This document shows, in pieces, positions 1 through 10,424 of a stretch of DNA of 64,000 bases. The stretch lies in the NCBI GenBank assembly GCA_905221605.1, contig CAJNDS010002807.1:189176-253175 (forward strand), read 5' to 3'. Within the stretch, counting starts at the first letter, position 1. Every line of letters starts with the position of its first letter. The position numbers and the translations under genes were made by a program. Under the pieces are notes generated by a model, which saw only the letters and a list, made by a program, of their open reading frames with translations, was not told the origin of the DNA and made no database searches. The DNA is from Symbiodinium natans. Taxonomy: Eukaryota > Sar > Dinophyceae > Suessiales > Symbiodiniaceae.

Positions 1-133
1 GATGCTGATCATCTTCGAGGTGGCTCCATTGATTTCGGAGTTCCTTGTGGGACGTCTCTTCTCTGTAAATCCGTAGCGTAGGGGCCCTTGGCGAAAACCC
101 GGACCCCGCCCCCCCCCCCCCCCGCCCCCCCAG
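1..133. other. Left edge, upstream intron or flank with poly-C acceptor tract
   Basis: No open frame of its own is convincing here. A run of almost pure C (about 103-131) ends in AG at 132-133, directly before an open + strand exon. It could serve as the polypyrimidine tract of a 3' splice site. If so, the exon that follows is internal and the gene begins left of the window. Confidence 0.4.
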
Positions 134-1868
134 ATGGCGGCCGACATCGCCATGCTCGTCGGCACCGGCGGCGGCGCCAACGTCGCCAAGGCCGCCGCCA
201 AGACGGCCGCGAAGACGGCGCTGAAGAAAGTCGCCGGAAGAGCGGCCAAGGCCTGGGTCAGCTACTATTTGCTGATGGGCCCCAAAAACAAGATAATAAC
301 CCCTATGTTTCCCTTATAAGGAAGAATCGTTTATTTTATTATTATTTCTTATTATTATTTTTTTTTTTGGGGGGGGGGGGGTTCTTAAGCAATGGGTGGT
401 TAGGGCTCCAGGATTGAAGGCTTCTCTTCTTCCTGTTGGTTAGTAGGGCATGAGGGAATGAGGTACCTTATACTATATCCCCCCTATATATATATATACA
501 TACATACATACACCCTTTAAGGGGTTACATAGGGCACCTGATTCCCTCATCCCCTACTAACCAACAGTAAGTCTCTGGGGGACTCACGGGAGCGTGACGG
601 AGTCGACTTGGAGGTTCAGGGTACTTAGCAACTGATGACTAGCTGTGCTTATAACCCACGTATAAGCCCCTTAAGTGCCCTAATATGGTTACAAGTACAT
701 ACATAAGTACACTTACCCTAAACCCTAAACCCTAAACCCTAAACCCTAAACCCTAAACCCTAAACCCTAAACCCTAAACCCTAAATCCTGTTAATAACTA
801 CCATGAACCTCCAAGTAGCGGAGCGCAGTTGGGCAGGCCTCCAGCAAGTTCATCTCCCAGCGGGCGAGGGATCTTGCCGAGTCCTATGTGAAAAAAGGCC
901 AGGTTGGGGTTTAGGGTTTAGGGTTTAGGGTTTAGGGTTTAGGGTTTAGGGTTTAGGGTTTAGGGTTTAGGGTTTAGGGTTTAGGGTTTAGGGTTTAGGG
1001 TTTAGGGTTTAGGGCCCCCAGCCCTAAACCCTAAACCCTAAACCCTAAACCCTAAACCCTAAACCCTAAACCCTAAACCCTAAACCCTAAACCCTAAACC
1101 CTAAACCCTAAACCCTAAACCCTAAACCCTAAACCCTAAACCCTAAACCCTAAACCCTAAACCCTAAACCCTAAACCCTAAACCCTAAACCCTAAACCTA
1201 AACCCTAAACCCTTTAAACCCTAAACCCTGTGGAAGGAGCCAGGCTTGTCGCGAAGGGCCGGGTGCTGGCACGGAAGGCCGTGGGCTTGAGTGACGAGGC
1301 CAGGTCTTTTTTTAGGTAGGATAAGGGGGGACCCGTAACATTTTAGCCAAGTCACTCTCAGCCCAAGGGGGGGACCCTTAACAGGGAGCCCTTCTTAAGC
1401 CTCTTCTGGCTCTCTTAAACAGGGGCCTTACTCAGCTAAGGGTCCCCCCAAATCCTCTCCCCTAGCTTTGGGCTTTAGGCCTGGACCGCTTCTTAAGAAC
1501 TTCAGGTCGCAGAAGAGACGACCAAGAAGCTCGTTCGCCAGAAGGCCGTGAAGGACCTGGGGAAGTTCACCATCAAGGCGGAGGCAAAGAAGAGGTTGCG
1601 TGACGCCTTCAAGACAGCCCTGAAGGCTCACGCTTGCACCTCCTTTGTGGATGCGGCTCTTGAGGAACATGCCAGTGACATGGACTGGATGAATGACCCT
1701 TCTTACCCTTTTGGCAATGGCGAGGGCATTGTGGGCAACTTGGACACATTGGACATCACGGGCGTGGTGGCATTGGTTGGCATCTTCCACGAGGCTGACT
1801 GCCCGGCCCAACTCGCCGAAAGCGTGTATCACGACAACGGTGGATATGGCGATGGCTGTCCCCGCTGA
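134..1868 (+). CDS. Two-exon 3' end of a small Ala/Lys-rich protein gene (exons 134..256 and 1506..1868)
   Basis: Exon 134-256 is 41 codons, begins MAADIAMLVG, continues as an Ala/Lys-rich amphipathic helix and ends before GTCAGC. Exon 1506-1868 follows a TTCAG acceptor and continues in the same phase (VAEETTKKLV...) to TGA at 1866-1868. Joined, they encode 161 residues. The C-terminal part has a conserved-looking stretch NLDTLDITGVVALVGIFHEA followed by Cys and Pro. I cannot name the family. The ATG at 134 directly follows an AG and a C-rich tract, so it may be an internal Met and the protein may start upstream. The 1,249-bp intron holds three palindromic elements and two telomeric arrays. 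The phase match across that intron is the best support in the window for telomeric arrays being intronic. Coding of the second exon is likely; the join is inferred. Confidence 0.6.
261..396. mobile_element. MITE-like palindrome, family C
   Basis: The left end CTACTATTTGCTGATGGGCC is mirrored by GGGGTTCTTAAGCAA on the right. The interior has the AAGGAAGAAT and T-run/G-run pattern shared with elements at 8168, 50494, 53051 and 58287. It lies just inside the putative intron of the first gene. No coding capacity. Confidence 0.6.
434..567. mobile_element. MITE-like palindrome, family D
   Basis: A perfect 16-bp terminal inverted repeat, CTGTTGGTTAGTAGGG, continues as a near-perfect arm (ATGAGGGAAT...). 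The centre is AT-rich with TATA and CATA microsatellite. Related ends occur at 24798 and 27127. Non-coding. Confidence 0.7.
606..818. mobile_element. MITE-like palindrome, family B, carrying an internal telomeric array
   Basis: The ends are CTTGGAGGTTCAGGGTACTT on the left and ACTACCATGAACCTCCAAG on the right. About ten CCCTAAA units (about 715-786) sit inside the right arm, roughly 30 bp from its end. The element at 56820, read on the opposite strand, has TTTAGGG units at the same internal position with the same flanking words (ACAGG and GTAAGTGTA). Confidence 0.75.
905..1230. repeat. Head-to-head telomeric arrays, (TTTAGGG)n then (CCCTAAA)n
   Basis: About 15 TTTAGGG units (905-1014) are followed, after only a few bases of C, by about 29 CCCTAAA units (1021-1229). 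The right array has one shortened and one expanded unit near its end. This orientation, G-rich strand running into C-rich strand, is that of a telomere-telomere fusion. The block lies inside the putative intron of the first gene. The remaining intron (1231-1505) shows nothing recognisable. Confidence 0.95.
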
Positions 1869-2514
1869 GGAGAAGCCCGTGGCACGCTGCAGAAGTCGGC
1901 GGCTGCAGCATCGATTTTGCAGTCCTGTGATTTTGGGATATTCTATATTTTCCTTTCTTGGGTTTAAGACGGATCAAGTTAGGAATATTTCGCGCAAGGG
2001 GTTTTTGAGGGCCATCCTCGCAAGCAGCAGAGCCATGAGAACGGCCATTTGAATGCACGCATCTTCGCGCAGAAGTTTTGAGGGGCAGCCCACATTGTGG
2101 GCTCACATGGGAGTTTCCCATTGTCCTTGTGACCCACTTTTAGCAGTATAGTAGATACACAGCTTTTGGGGTTGCAAAACATTACACATATAACCTAAAA
2201 TCAAACAAAAAGCCACGATGAGCCGGGTTCACAGATTTGGTTGCCTTGGCTTTGATGGAAGGGTATGGTATCCGAAGCCGAAACTGCCAGATTGTAAGCA
2301 AATCGGGTCAGGCCCTTAGGCCCCTGAAGTCTCCGAGATTCCTTTAAGGCCCTTAAGCTCTCTGAGGCCCTTGGGGCCCTGGAGGGTTTTGGGCCCCTTA
2401 AAGATTCCAGGATCCTAGGGCCCTGCCGGCCCTTAAGCTTGTCTCAGGGCCCCTTGAAAGCTCTAAGATTCTTGAGGCACCTCAAAACCTCTAAGCTTCA
2501 CTTAAGGCCCCTAG
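1869..2514. other. Downstream region without recognised genes
   Basis: This is the 3' flank of the first gene. Up to about 2230 it is unremarkable unique sequence. From about 2310 to 2510 it becomes rich in GGCCCTTAAG-like words that lead into the palindrome. Short frames on both strands show no recognisable domain. Confidence 0.5.
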
Positions 2515-2837
2515 AAGCCACCTGTAGATTTTGGGGTTTTTCTGGTTTGAGGCTCTTTTTTTGGGGGGTTTTTCGGATTTTTTTCAGGCCGGGTTTGAGG
2601 CCTCCTTGGGGATTGGAGGGCTTTTCGCCAAGTTTCGCCCCCTGTGCCTGTATTTCTGTCCCTCAGAGGATTGTGTTGACTATCACAACCCTTGAGGGAC
2701 AGAAATACAGACACAGGGGGCGAAACTTGGCGAAATGCCCTCCAGTCCCCAAGGAGGCCTCAAACCCGGCCTCACACCAGGAAAACCCCCCAAAAAGGGC
2801 CTCAAACCAGAAAAACCCCAAAATCTACAGGTGGCTG
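2515..2837. repeat. Fold-back palindrome with ~160-bp arms
   Basis: The left arm 2515-2675 and right arm 2684-2837 are near-perfect inverted copies around an 8-nt loop (2676-2683). Matching inner words are CCTGTGCCTGTATTTCTGTC and its complement. The outer ends match as CCACCTGTAGATTTTGG and its complement. Short frames inside are a by-product of the symmetry. It could be a fold-back transposon or a large cruciform. The flanks to 3269 hold a short TTTAGGG run (3001) and a CCCTAAA run (about 3213) but no gene. Confidence 0.9.
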
Positions 2838-3269
2838 AAAGCGGCCCTTGGGACCTCAAGGGCCCCAAGGGCCTAGAGAGCTTCAGGCCTAAGGGCCTGA
2901 CAGGCCTCCGAGAGCTTACGGGGCGGTTAGGCCTACGAGAAGGTTAAGGGCCGCAAGCACCCTCAGGAATCTTGCAGTCTCAAGGGGCCAAAGGGTTTCG
3001 GGTTTAGGGTTTAGGGTTTAGAGGGCCTTAGGAGTTTTTGGCCTTTTGGGCCAACCCATAGACCTGAAATAGTATTCGGGGCTCACGGCTTTTTGGCTGT
3101 TTAAGCCTTGCTTGGTATCGGAAGAGCACGTGGGGAAGGACAAAGGAAACGACCCGCAGGCAGCTCCATGTTCCTTCAGCGTGAGAAAAGCTTCGCCAGG
3201 GATGGCTGCCACCCTAAACCCTAAACCGTTTAAATCATAAACCCTAAGTACACCAAATCTCCTTCTTAC

Positions 3270-6200
3270 AGTTGTCACTAGCTCGGACATATGTCGTCGA
3301 GAGATGCCAAGAGTACCTGGCTTCACCAGGAGGCTGCGCAAGACAAGGAGCAGGAGGAAGCGGCCGTAAAGATCCAGGCACTTGCTCTGTCGGGGTGGAG
3401 TCGTAGATGTCCCAGGGGGCAAGCTCCAACAGTTCCTTGCTGCCCTTGTTGAGCTACCAGCCTTTCAAGCACAGCTCCTACATTCCCGAACCCATGATGC
3501 GACGGTGTTGGATGCTTTGCCCTGAGAGCCCAGCTCAGCTGCCTGGCGGCAGGCCATCCATCGCGGGAACCTCGCACGAAAGGCAACGGCACTTTGCGTG
3601 GCTAAACTCGTTGAGGAGGGTTTTGGGCCCATGGGCCGGGGAAGCTCTGTGTGGGGCAAGTGATGGCAAGCGTTGGGGGTTGAGCACTGAGCTAGGAAGA
3701 GGTTGCCACACGGCTACAGTTCTGGGAGCTTGTTAAAAGGCCAGAATGCTTTTCCATGTTCGCAGAAACTGGCAAGCTGAAGTCGTTTCCAGGAAGGCCG
3801 CAAGCAGGAGAAGCCGACCAAGGATGCGAAGGAGGGGCACGCGGGGCAACTGCGGCTGTAATTGGTTTGACCGGAGGCCTCGACCAACCTCGCTCAGTTG
3901 TCGTTAGCTCGGACATATGTCGTCGAGACATGCCAAGAGTACCTGGCTTCACCAGGAGGCTGCGCAAGACAAGGAGCAGGAGGAAGCGGCCGTAAAGATC
4001 CAGGCACTTGCTCTGTCGGGGTGGAGTCGTAGATGTCCCAGGGGCAAGCTCCAAAAGTTCTTTGCTGCCCTTGCTGAGCTACCAGCCTTTCAAGCACAGC
4101 TCCTACATTCCCGAACCCATGATGCGACGGTGTTGGATGCTTTGCCCTGAGAGCCCAGCTCAGCTGCCTGGCGGCAGGCCATCCATCGCGGGAACCTCGC
4201 ACGAAAGGCAACGGCACTTTGCGTGGCTAAACTCGTTGAGGAGGGTTTTGGGCCCATGGGCCGGGGAAGCTCTGTGTGGGGCAAGTGATGGCAAGCGTTG
4301 GGGGTTGAGCACTGAGCTAGGAAGAGGTTGCCACACGGCTACAGTTATGGGAGCTTGTTAAAAGGCCAGAATCCTTTTCCATGTTCGCAGAAACTAGCAA
4401 GCTGAAGTCGTTTCCAGGAAGGCCGCAAGCAGGAGAAGCCGACCAAGGATGCGAAGGAGGGGCACGCGGGGCAACTGCGGCTGTAATTGGTTTGACCGGA
4501 GGCCTCGACCAACCTCGCTCAGTTGTCGTTAGCTCGGACATATGTCGTCGAGAGATGCCAAGAGTACCTGGCTTCACCAGGAGGCTGCGCAAGACAAGGA
4601 GCAGGAGGAAGCGGCCGTAAAGATCCAGGCACTTGCTCTGTCGGGGTGGAGTCGTAGATGTCCCAGGGGCAAGCTCCAAAAGTTCTTTGCTGCCCTTGTT
4701 GAGCTACCAGCCTTTCAAGCACAGCTCCTACATTCCCGAACCCATGATGCGACGGTGTTGGATGCTTTGCCCTGAGAGCCCAGCTCAGCTGCCTGGCGGC
4801 AGGCCATCCATCGCGGGAACCTCGCACGAAAGGCAACGGCACTTTGCGTGGCTAAACTCGTTGAGGAGGGTTTTGGGCCCATGGGCCGGGGAAGCTCTGT
4901 GTGGGGCAAGTGATGGCAAGCGTTGGGGGTTGAGCACTGAGCTAGGAAGAGGTTGCCACACGGCTACAGTTATGGGAGCTTGTTAAAAGGCCAGAATGCT
5001 TTTCCATGTTCGCAGAAACTGGCAAGCTGAAGTCGTTTCCAGGAAGGCCGCAAGCAGGAGAAGCCGACCAAGGATGCGAAGGAGGGGCACGCGGGGCAAC
5101 TGCGGCTGTAATTGGTTTGACCGGAGGCCTCGACCAACCTCGCTCAGTTGTCGTTAGCTCGGACATATGTCGTCGAGAGATGCCAAGAGTACCTGGCTTC
5201 ACCAGGAGGCTGCGCAAGACAAGGAGCAGGAGGAAGCGGCCGTAAAGATCCAGGCACTTGCTCTGTCGGGGTGGAGTCGTAGATGTCCCAGGGGCAAGCT
5301 CCAAAAGTTCTTTGCTGCCCTTGTTGAGCTACCAGCCTTTCAAGCACAGCTCCTACATTCCCGAACCCATGATGCGACGGTGTTGGATGCTTTGCCCTGA
5401 GAGCCCAGCTCAGCTGCCTGGCGGCAGGCCATCCATCGCGGGAACCTCGCACGAAAGGCAACGGCACTTTGCGTGGCTAAACTCGTTGAGGAGGGTTTTG
5501 GGCCCATGGGCCGGGGAAGCTCTGTGTGGGGCAAGTGATGGCAAGCGTTGGGGGTTGAGCACTGAGCTAGGAAGAGGTTGCCACACGGCTACAGTTATGG
5601 GAGCTTGTTAAAAGGCCAGAATGCTTTTCCATGTTCGCAGAAACTGGCAAGCTGAAGTCGTTTCCAGGAAGGCCGCAAGCAGGAGAAGCCGACCAAGGAT
5701 GCGAAGGAGGGGCACGCGGGGCAACTGCGGCTGTAATTGGTTTGACCGGAGGCCTCGACCAACCTCGCTCAGTTGTCGTTAGCTCGGACATATGTCGTCG
5801 AGAGATGCCAAGAGTACCTGGCTTCACCAGGAGGCTGCGCAAGACAAGGAGCAGGAGGAAGCGGCCGTAAAGATCCAGGCACTTGCTCTGTCGGGGTGGA
5901 GTCGTAGATGTCCCAGGGGCAAGCTCCAAAAGTTCTTTGCTGCCCTTGTTGAGCTACCAGCCTTTCAAGCACAGCTCCTACATTCCCGAACCCATGATGC
6001 GACGGTGTTGGATGCTTTGCCCTGAGAGCCCAGCTCAGCTGCCTGGCGGCAGGCCATCCATCGCGGGAACCTCGCACGAAAGGCAACGGCACTTTGCGTG
6101 GCTAAACTCGTTGAGGAGGGTTTTGGGCCCATGGGCCGGGGAAGCTCTGTGTGGGGCAAGTGATGGCAAGCGTTGGGGGTTGAGCACTGAGCTAGGAAGA

Positions 6201-7391
6201 GGTTGCCACACGGCTACAGTTATGGGAGCTTGTTAAAAGGCCAGAATGCTTTTCCATGTTCGCAGAAACTGGCAAGCTGAAGTCGTTTCCAGGAAGGCCG
6301 CAAGCAGGAGAAGCCGACCAAGGATGCGAAGGAGGGGCACGCGGGGCAACTGCGGCTGTAATTGGTTTGACCGGAGGCCTCGACCAACCTCGCTCAGTTG
6401 TCGTTAGCTCGGACATATGTCGTCGAGAGATGCCAAGAGTACCTGGCTTCACCAGGAGGCTGCGCAAGACAAGGAGCAGGAGGAAGCGGCCGTAAAGATC
6501 CAGGCACTTGCTCTGTCGGGGTGGAGTCGTAGATGTCCCAGGGGCAAGCTCCAAAAGTTCTTTGCTGCCCTTGTTGAGCTACCAGCCTTTCAAGCACAGC
6601 TCCTACATTCCCGAACCCATGATGCGACGGTGTTGGATGCTTTGCCCTGAGAGCCCAGCTCAGCTGCCTGGCGGCAGGCCATCCATCGCGGGAACCTCGC
6701 ACGAAAGGCAACGGCACTTTGCGTGGCTAAACTCGTTGAGGAGGGTTTTGGGCCCATGGGCCGGGGAAGCTCTGTGTGGGGCAAGTGATGGCAAGCGTTG
6801 GGGGTTGAGCACTGAGCTAGGAAGAGGTTGCCACACGGCTACAGTTATGGGAGCTTGTTAAAAGGCCAGAATGCTTTTCCATGTTCGCAGAAACTGGCAA
6901 GCTGAAGTCGTTTCCAGGAAGGCCGCAAGCAGGAGAAGCCGACCAAGGATGCGAAGGAGGGGCACGCGGGGCAACTGCGGCTGTAATTGGTTTGACCGGA
7001 GGCCTCGACCAACCTCGCTCAGTTGTCGTTAGCTCGGACATATGTCGTCGAGAGATGCCAAGAGTACCTGGCTTCACCAGGAGGCTGCGCAAGACAAGGA
7101 GCAGGAGGAAGCGGCCGTAAAGATCCAGGCACTTGCTCTGTCGGGGTGGAGTCGTAGATGTCCCAGGGGGCAAGCTCCAACAGTTCCTTGCTGCCCTTGT
7201 TGAGCTACCAGCCTTTCAAGCACAGCTCCTACATTCCCGAACCCTTCAAGCATCTACCGTACCGCTGCAGTGCATGATGCGACGGTGTTGGATGCTTTGC
7301 CCTGAGAGCCCAGCTCAGCTGCCTGGCGGCAGGCCATCCATCGCGGGAACCTCGCACGAAAGGCAATGGCTCTTGGGCCCATGGGCCGGGG
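3270..7391. repeat. 625-bp tandem satellite, about 6.6 units
   Basis: The word GCTCGGACATATGTCG recurs at 3281, 3907, 4532, 5157, 5782, 6407 and 7032, a period of 625-626 bp. Inner units are almost identical. The first and last units share an older variant (an extra G and CCAACAGTTCCTTG, at 3411 and 7163), while units 2-6 carry CCAAAAGTTCTTTG. The last unit also has an insertion near 7240 and a deletion before 7391. Each unit contains exon-like pieces of an IQ-motif protein: EGRKQEKPTKDAKEGHAGQL, EAAQDKEQEEAAVKIQALAL and AIHRGNLARKA. They lie in different frames and are separated by stops, so the array looks like amplified gene sequence rather than a repeat protein. Confidence 0.97.
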
Positions 7392-7560
7392 GGTAGGGTG
7401 TGACAAAAGCCTGAACCCTCAAGAGCTTTAACACAACCCCTCGCTACATCTTGACATTCTTCAGACCCTGGGCCTGTTGGGCGTCAGAGAGTTGGGCCGC
7501 AAACCCGAAACCCTAAGCCCTAAACCCTAGACCCTCTGGCAAGCTGGAGTTGCTTTCCAG

Positions 7561-8393
7561 GAAGCCCGCAAGCAGGAGAGGACGGCCAAGGACATGGAGG
7601 ACGCAACGGGGCAACTGCAGCTGGAACTATAGCACCCTAGGAACACTTTCTCAGTTCTATCTATATAAAACCCAAGAAAAATGTTCAAAGTACGTCTTAA
7701 CAAAGGTTTTTAAGGGGAGCATAGGTAGTGGGCAGGACCGGAGGCTTCGACCGACTCTTCTGGGTTGTCTTTAAGAGGCCCTGTGCTTCCACAGGAGGCT
7801 GCGCAAGACAAGCAGCAGGAGGAAGCCGCCACCAAGATCCAGGCGGGTTTAGGGTTTAGGTTTTTAGGGTTTAGGGTCTAGGGTTTAGGGTTTAGGGTTT
7901 AGGGCGCTTTCTCACAGCGGGGTTTGATATCCTTTTCTCGAGAGAGCTAGGTGTTGGCACGGAAGGACACTTGAATTGCAGCATCACAACCAGAATCCAG
8001 CTACTTTAGGGGTCGGAATAATCACTAACAGTATTCCCTTAGGGCCCCTTTGTCATTATACAATAATATTCCCCGAAACCCTATTAAAATTATTCAGGCC
8101 CCTATATGATCCTGGTCAAAGCTTCACACCAAACCAGCTATCCTGGTCAAAGTGGTCAAAGCTTCACCTAGTATTGCCTAAGAACCCCCAGAAAATACAA
8201 TAACAATCCCTGTATTACACTTTTAAGGGTTTTAAGGAAGAGCGTTTTGTGTTTATTGTTATTTTTTTGGGGGGGGGGGGGGGGTGGGGTTCTTAACAAT
8301 TTGTAATCACACCAGAGGCAAAGCAAGCAAGATCCGCCTGACACGAGGCGATCCATCGTGGCAACCTCGCCCGGAAGGCGGATATCCAAGATA
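7561..8393 (+). CDS. Exons of an IQ-motif protein, single-copy relatives of the satellite
   Basis: Three open pieces match those in the satellite. 7561-7629 follows CTTTCCAG and reads EARKQERTAKDMEDATGQLQ. 7795-7846 follows TCCACAG and reads EAAQDKQQEEAATKIQA, then meets GTTTAGGG. About 8343-8393 reads HEAIHRGNLARKADIQD. The second piece ends in the start of an IQ calmodulin-binding motif (AATKIQA). The pieces are separated by a family H element (about 7650-7735), a TTTAGGG array (7847-7905) and other palindromes. I infer exons of one + strand gene that was the source of the satellite. A decayed copy is equally possible. Confidence 0.4.
7998..8100. mobile_element. MITE-like palindrome, family G (partial)
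   Basis: TAGGGGTCGGAATAATCACTA on the left mirrors CCCTATTAAAATTATTCAGG on the right. Similar words occur at about 31495-31560 and 33093-33340. Short and diverged. Confidence 0.4.
8168..8302. mobile_element. MITE-like palindrome, family C
   Basis: The left end is CTAGTATTGCCTAAGAACCC and the right end GGGGTTCTTAACAA. Near the right side it contains AAGGAAGAGCG, then T-rich sequence and a ~14-nt G run, as in the copy at 261. Confidence 0.55.
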
Positions 8394-10116
8394 GGGTTTA
8401 GGATTTAGGGTTTAGGGTTTAGGGTTTAGGATTTAGGGTTTAGGGTTTAGGGTTAGATGCCATGGTAAAAATGATCAGGGCTCGTGACGCTTCAGGCCTG
8501 TCTTACTTGGCTGGAGGTGATGGGTCAAGAGGTCAGACTTCAGCGTTAGCTCCTGAGGGTTCTGAAATTAGGATCCTTGTTGAGACACTGGGGGGGAGGT
8601 GGGGGGGGGAGGGTCCTATGTATGATCGAGTCATAGGCTTCATTTTTCAAGTTCAGCTAGGTATGCGGGGGACCCGAAATCCTATAAACCCTACAAATCC
8701 TATAAACCCTATAAACCCTGTAAACTGTAGCCACTCCCGAAGCTGCGGGATGTGCTGCGTTCCGACGCATCGCCAGGCGGGCCGTGGCAAGCAGGAGAAA
8801 GGGGCCAAGGCTCTGCGCTACCCAAAATGCCGCATCACCCAAACCCTCTAGACCCTGAAGCCTGAACCCTAAACCCTAAACCCTAAACCCTAAACTTCGG
8901 AACTGGCAAAAGGAAGGGATCGGGACATCTTGGCCAAGTCAGGAGCTTGTTCCTCCATAGCTTTTGCCAGCTGCCGCTAGACCTAAATCCCAAAAGCCCA
9001 AGACGCCCCAAACACTCAAGAGCCAACAAAAGCACCAAACCCCCAGACTCCGAAATCCCTAAGCCCTAAAGCCCTGAAAAATCCTACGCCCCAAGCCCGA
9101 ACACCCTAAAGCCCAAAGACAACACGTTAAAGCCCCTAAACCCTAAACCCTAAACCCTAAACGCTAAACCCTAAACCCTATACCCTATACCCTAAACCCT
9201 AAACCCTATACCCTATACCCTAAACCCTAAATCCGAGCTCCCCTGTGTGAGGCAGCCGGGCAGCGGGGTTCCAGCGCAGGCGCCTGGTGATCCCAAAAGC
9301 GATGTTCAGTGCTCGCTTCGGTGAAGCGAAAGTTGCATTACTATGTCCCCGTTGTTTTTTTGTTTATATAAAACCCAAGAGGATATTAAAAGACAATATT
9401 TGTTGGGGTTTAGGGCTTTTGGGCTTTCAGGGTTGAGGGGTTTAGGGTTCAGGCTTTAGGGATGTTTAGGGTTTAGGGTTCAGGGGCTTAGGGGTTAAGG
9501 GTTTAGGGTTAGCTGTATAGGGTCTAGGACTCTAGGACGTAGGGCTTCGGGATATTTAGGGGTTTAGGGCTTTCACAGGGTCTCCTATCCGGGGTGCTTG
9601 ACATGATTTGAACACGGTCGAACTACTACTTTCAGGCCGCAAGGACTCCTTTTACAGGCACTTTGGGCTCAGGGGACGTATTCGGGTTTGGGGTTCAGGG
9701 TTTAGGGTGTAGGGTTTAGGGTTTAGGGTTATAGCAGGTTACTGGACTATTTTGAGCCTACAGGGTTCTGCCGGCTAGTGTAAATAATGAGGGCACCGCC
9801 CCCTTCGCGCGGCCCTTGTGAGGCCGCTCCGTCAGAGCCAGCATAGTGGACGTGGTCCGGAACTCGGAGCGTGACAGGGTGGCGCAGGGTTCTAGGGACC
9901 CTAGACCCTAAGCCCTAGCCCTAAACCCTAAGCCCGAACCCCCTCACGCAAGGAGAGTGAAAGCCGCCACCCACACTGAGGGGCCCCAACTCCTGCCAAG
10001 ATTTGCCAATTGGGCAAGAAAGCCATAAACCCTAAACTGCACCAACCACTGTAAGCCCTGAAAACCCTAGTCTCTACTTTCCTCAAGTCCAAACCCTACA
10101 CTCTTAAACGCCTGAC
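8394..10116. other. Mosaic of telomeric arrays and exon-like fragments
   Basis: TTTAGGG arrays lie at 8393-8455, about 9404-9500 and 9680-9730; CCCTAAA arrays at about 8860-8895 and 9133-9232; degenerate units elsewhere. A family H fragment lies at about 9333-9405 (TATATAAAACCCAAGAGGAT). Exon-like pieces on +: 8740-8815 (AAFRRIARRAVASRRKGPR in one frame) and 9842-9878 (IVDVVRNSERDR, AG before and GT after). No complete gene can be assembled. Confidence 0.5.
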
Positions 10117-10327
10117 CCCGAAAACCCCTAAACCCTAAACCCTAAACCCTAAACCCTAAACCCTAAACCCTAAACCCTAAACCCTAAACCCTAAACCCTA
10201 AACCCTAAACCCTAAACCCCTAAACCCCTAAACACCTAAACCCTAAACCCTAAACCCTAAACCCTAAACCCTAAACCCTAAACCCTAAACCCTAAACCCT
10301 AAACCCTAAACCCTAAACCCTAAACCT
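10117..10327. repeat. CCCTAAA telomeric array
   Basis: About 28 CCCTAAA units with a few CCCCTAAA variants near 10215-10235. It directly precedes the exon-like cassette at 10353. Confidence 0.97.
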
Positions 10328-10352
10328 AAGACTTGCGCTCCGGGCTCGCAAG

Positions 10353-10397
10353 GCTGGCCCGAAGCACAGCGCCGAGCGCGCACAGCGCCGCGCGGAG
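10353..10397 (+). CDS. Exon-like cassette AGPKHSAERAQRRAE
   Basis: Fifteen codons lie between CTCGCAAG and GTGCGG. A CCCTAAA array is on the left, ending at 10327, and a TTTAGGG array on the right from 10425. GC-rich and strongly basic or helical. Function unknown; the splice sites are called by eye. Confidence 0.35.
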
Positions 10398-10424
10398 GTG
10401 CGGTGCCCCTCGTAGATGATAAAC

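Noticed and set aside
905-1230. A true chromosome end
   Set aside because: Unique sequence continues on both sides and arrays occur throughout the window, so this is interstitial.
3018-7396. Many 64-120-codon frames on both strands repeated every 625 bp
   Set aside because: They are repeated shadows of one satellite unit; only three short + strand pieces resemble real exons.
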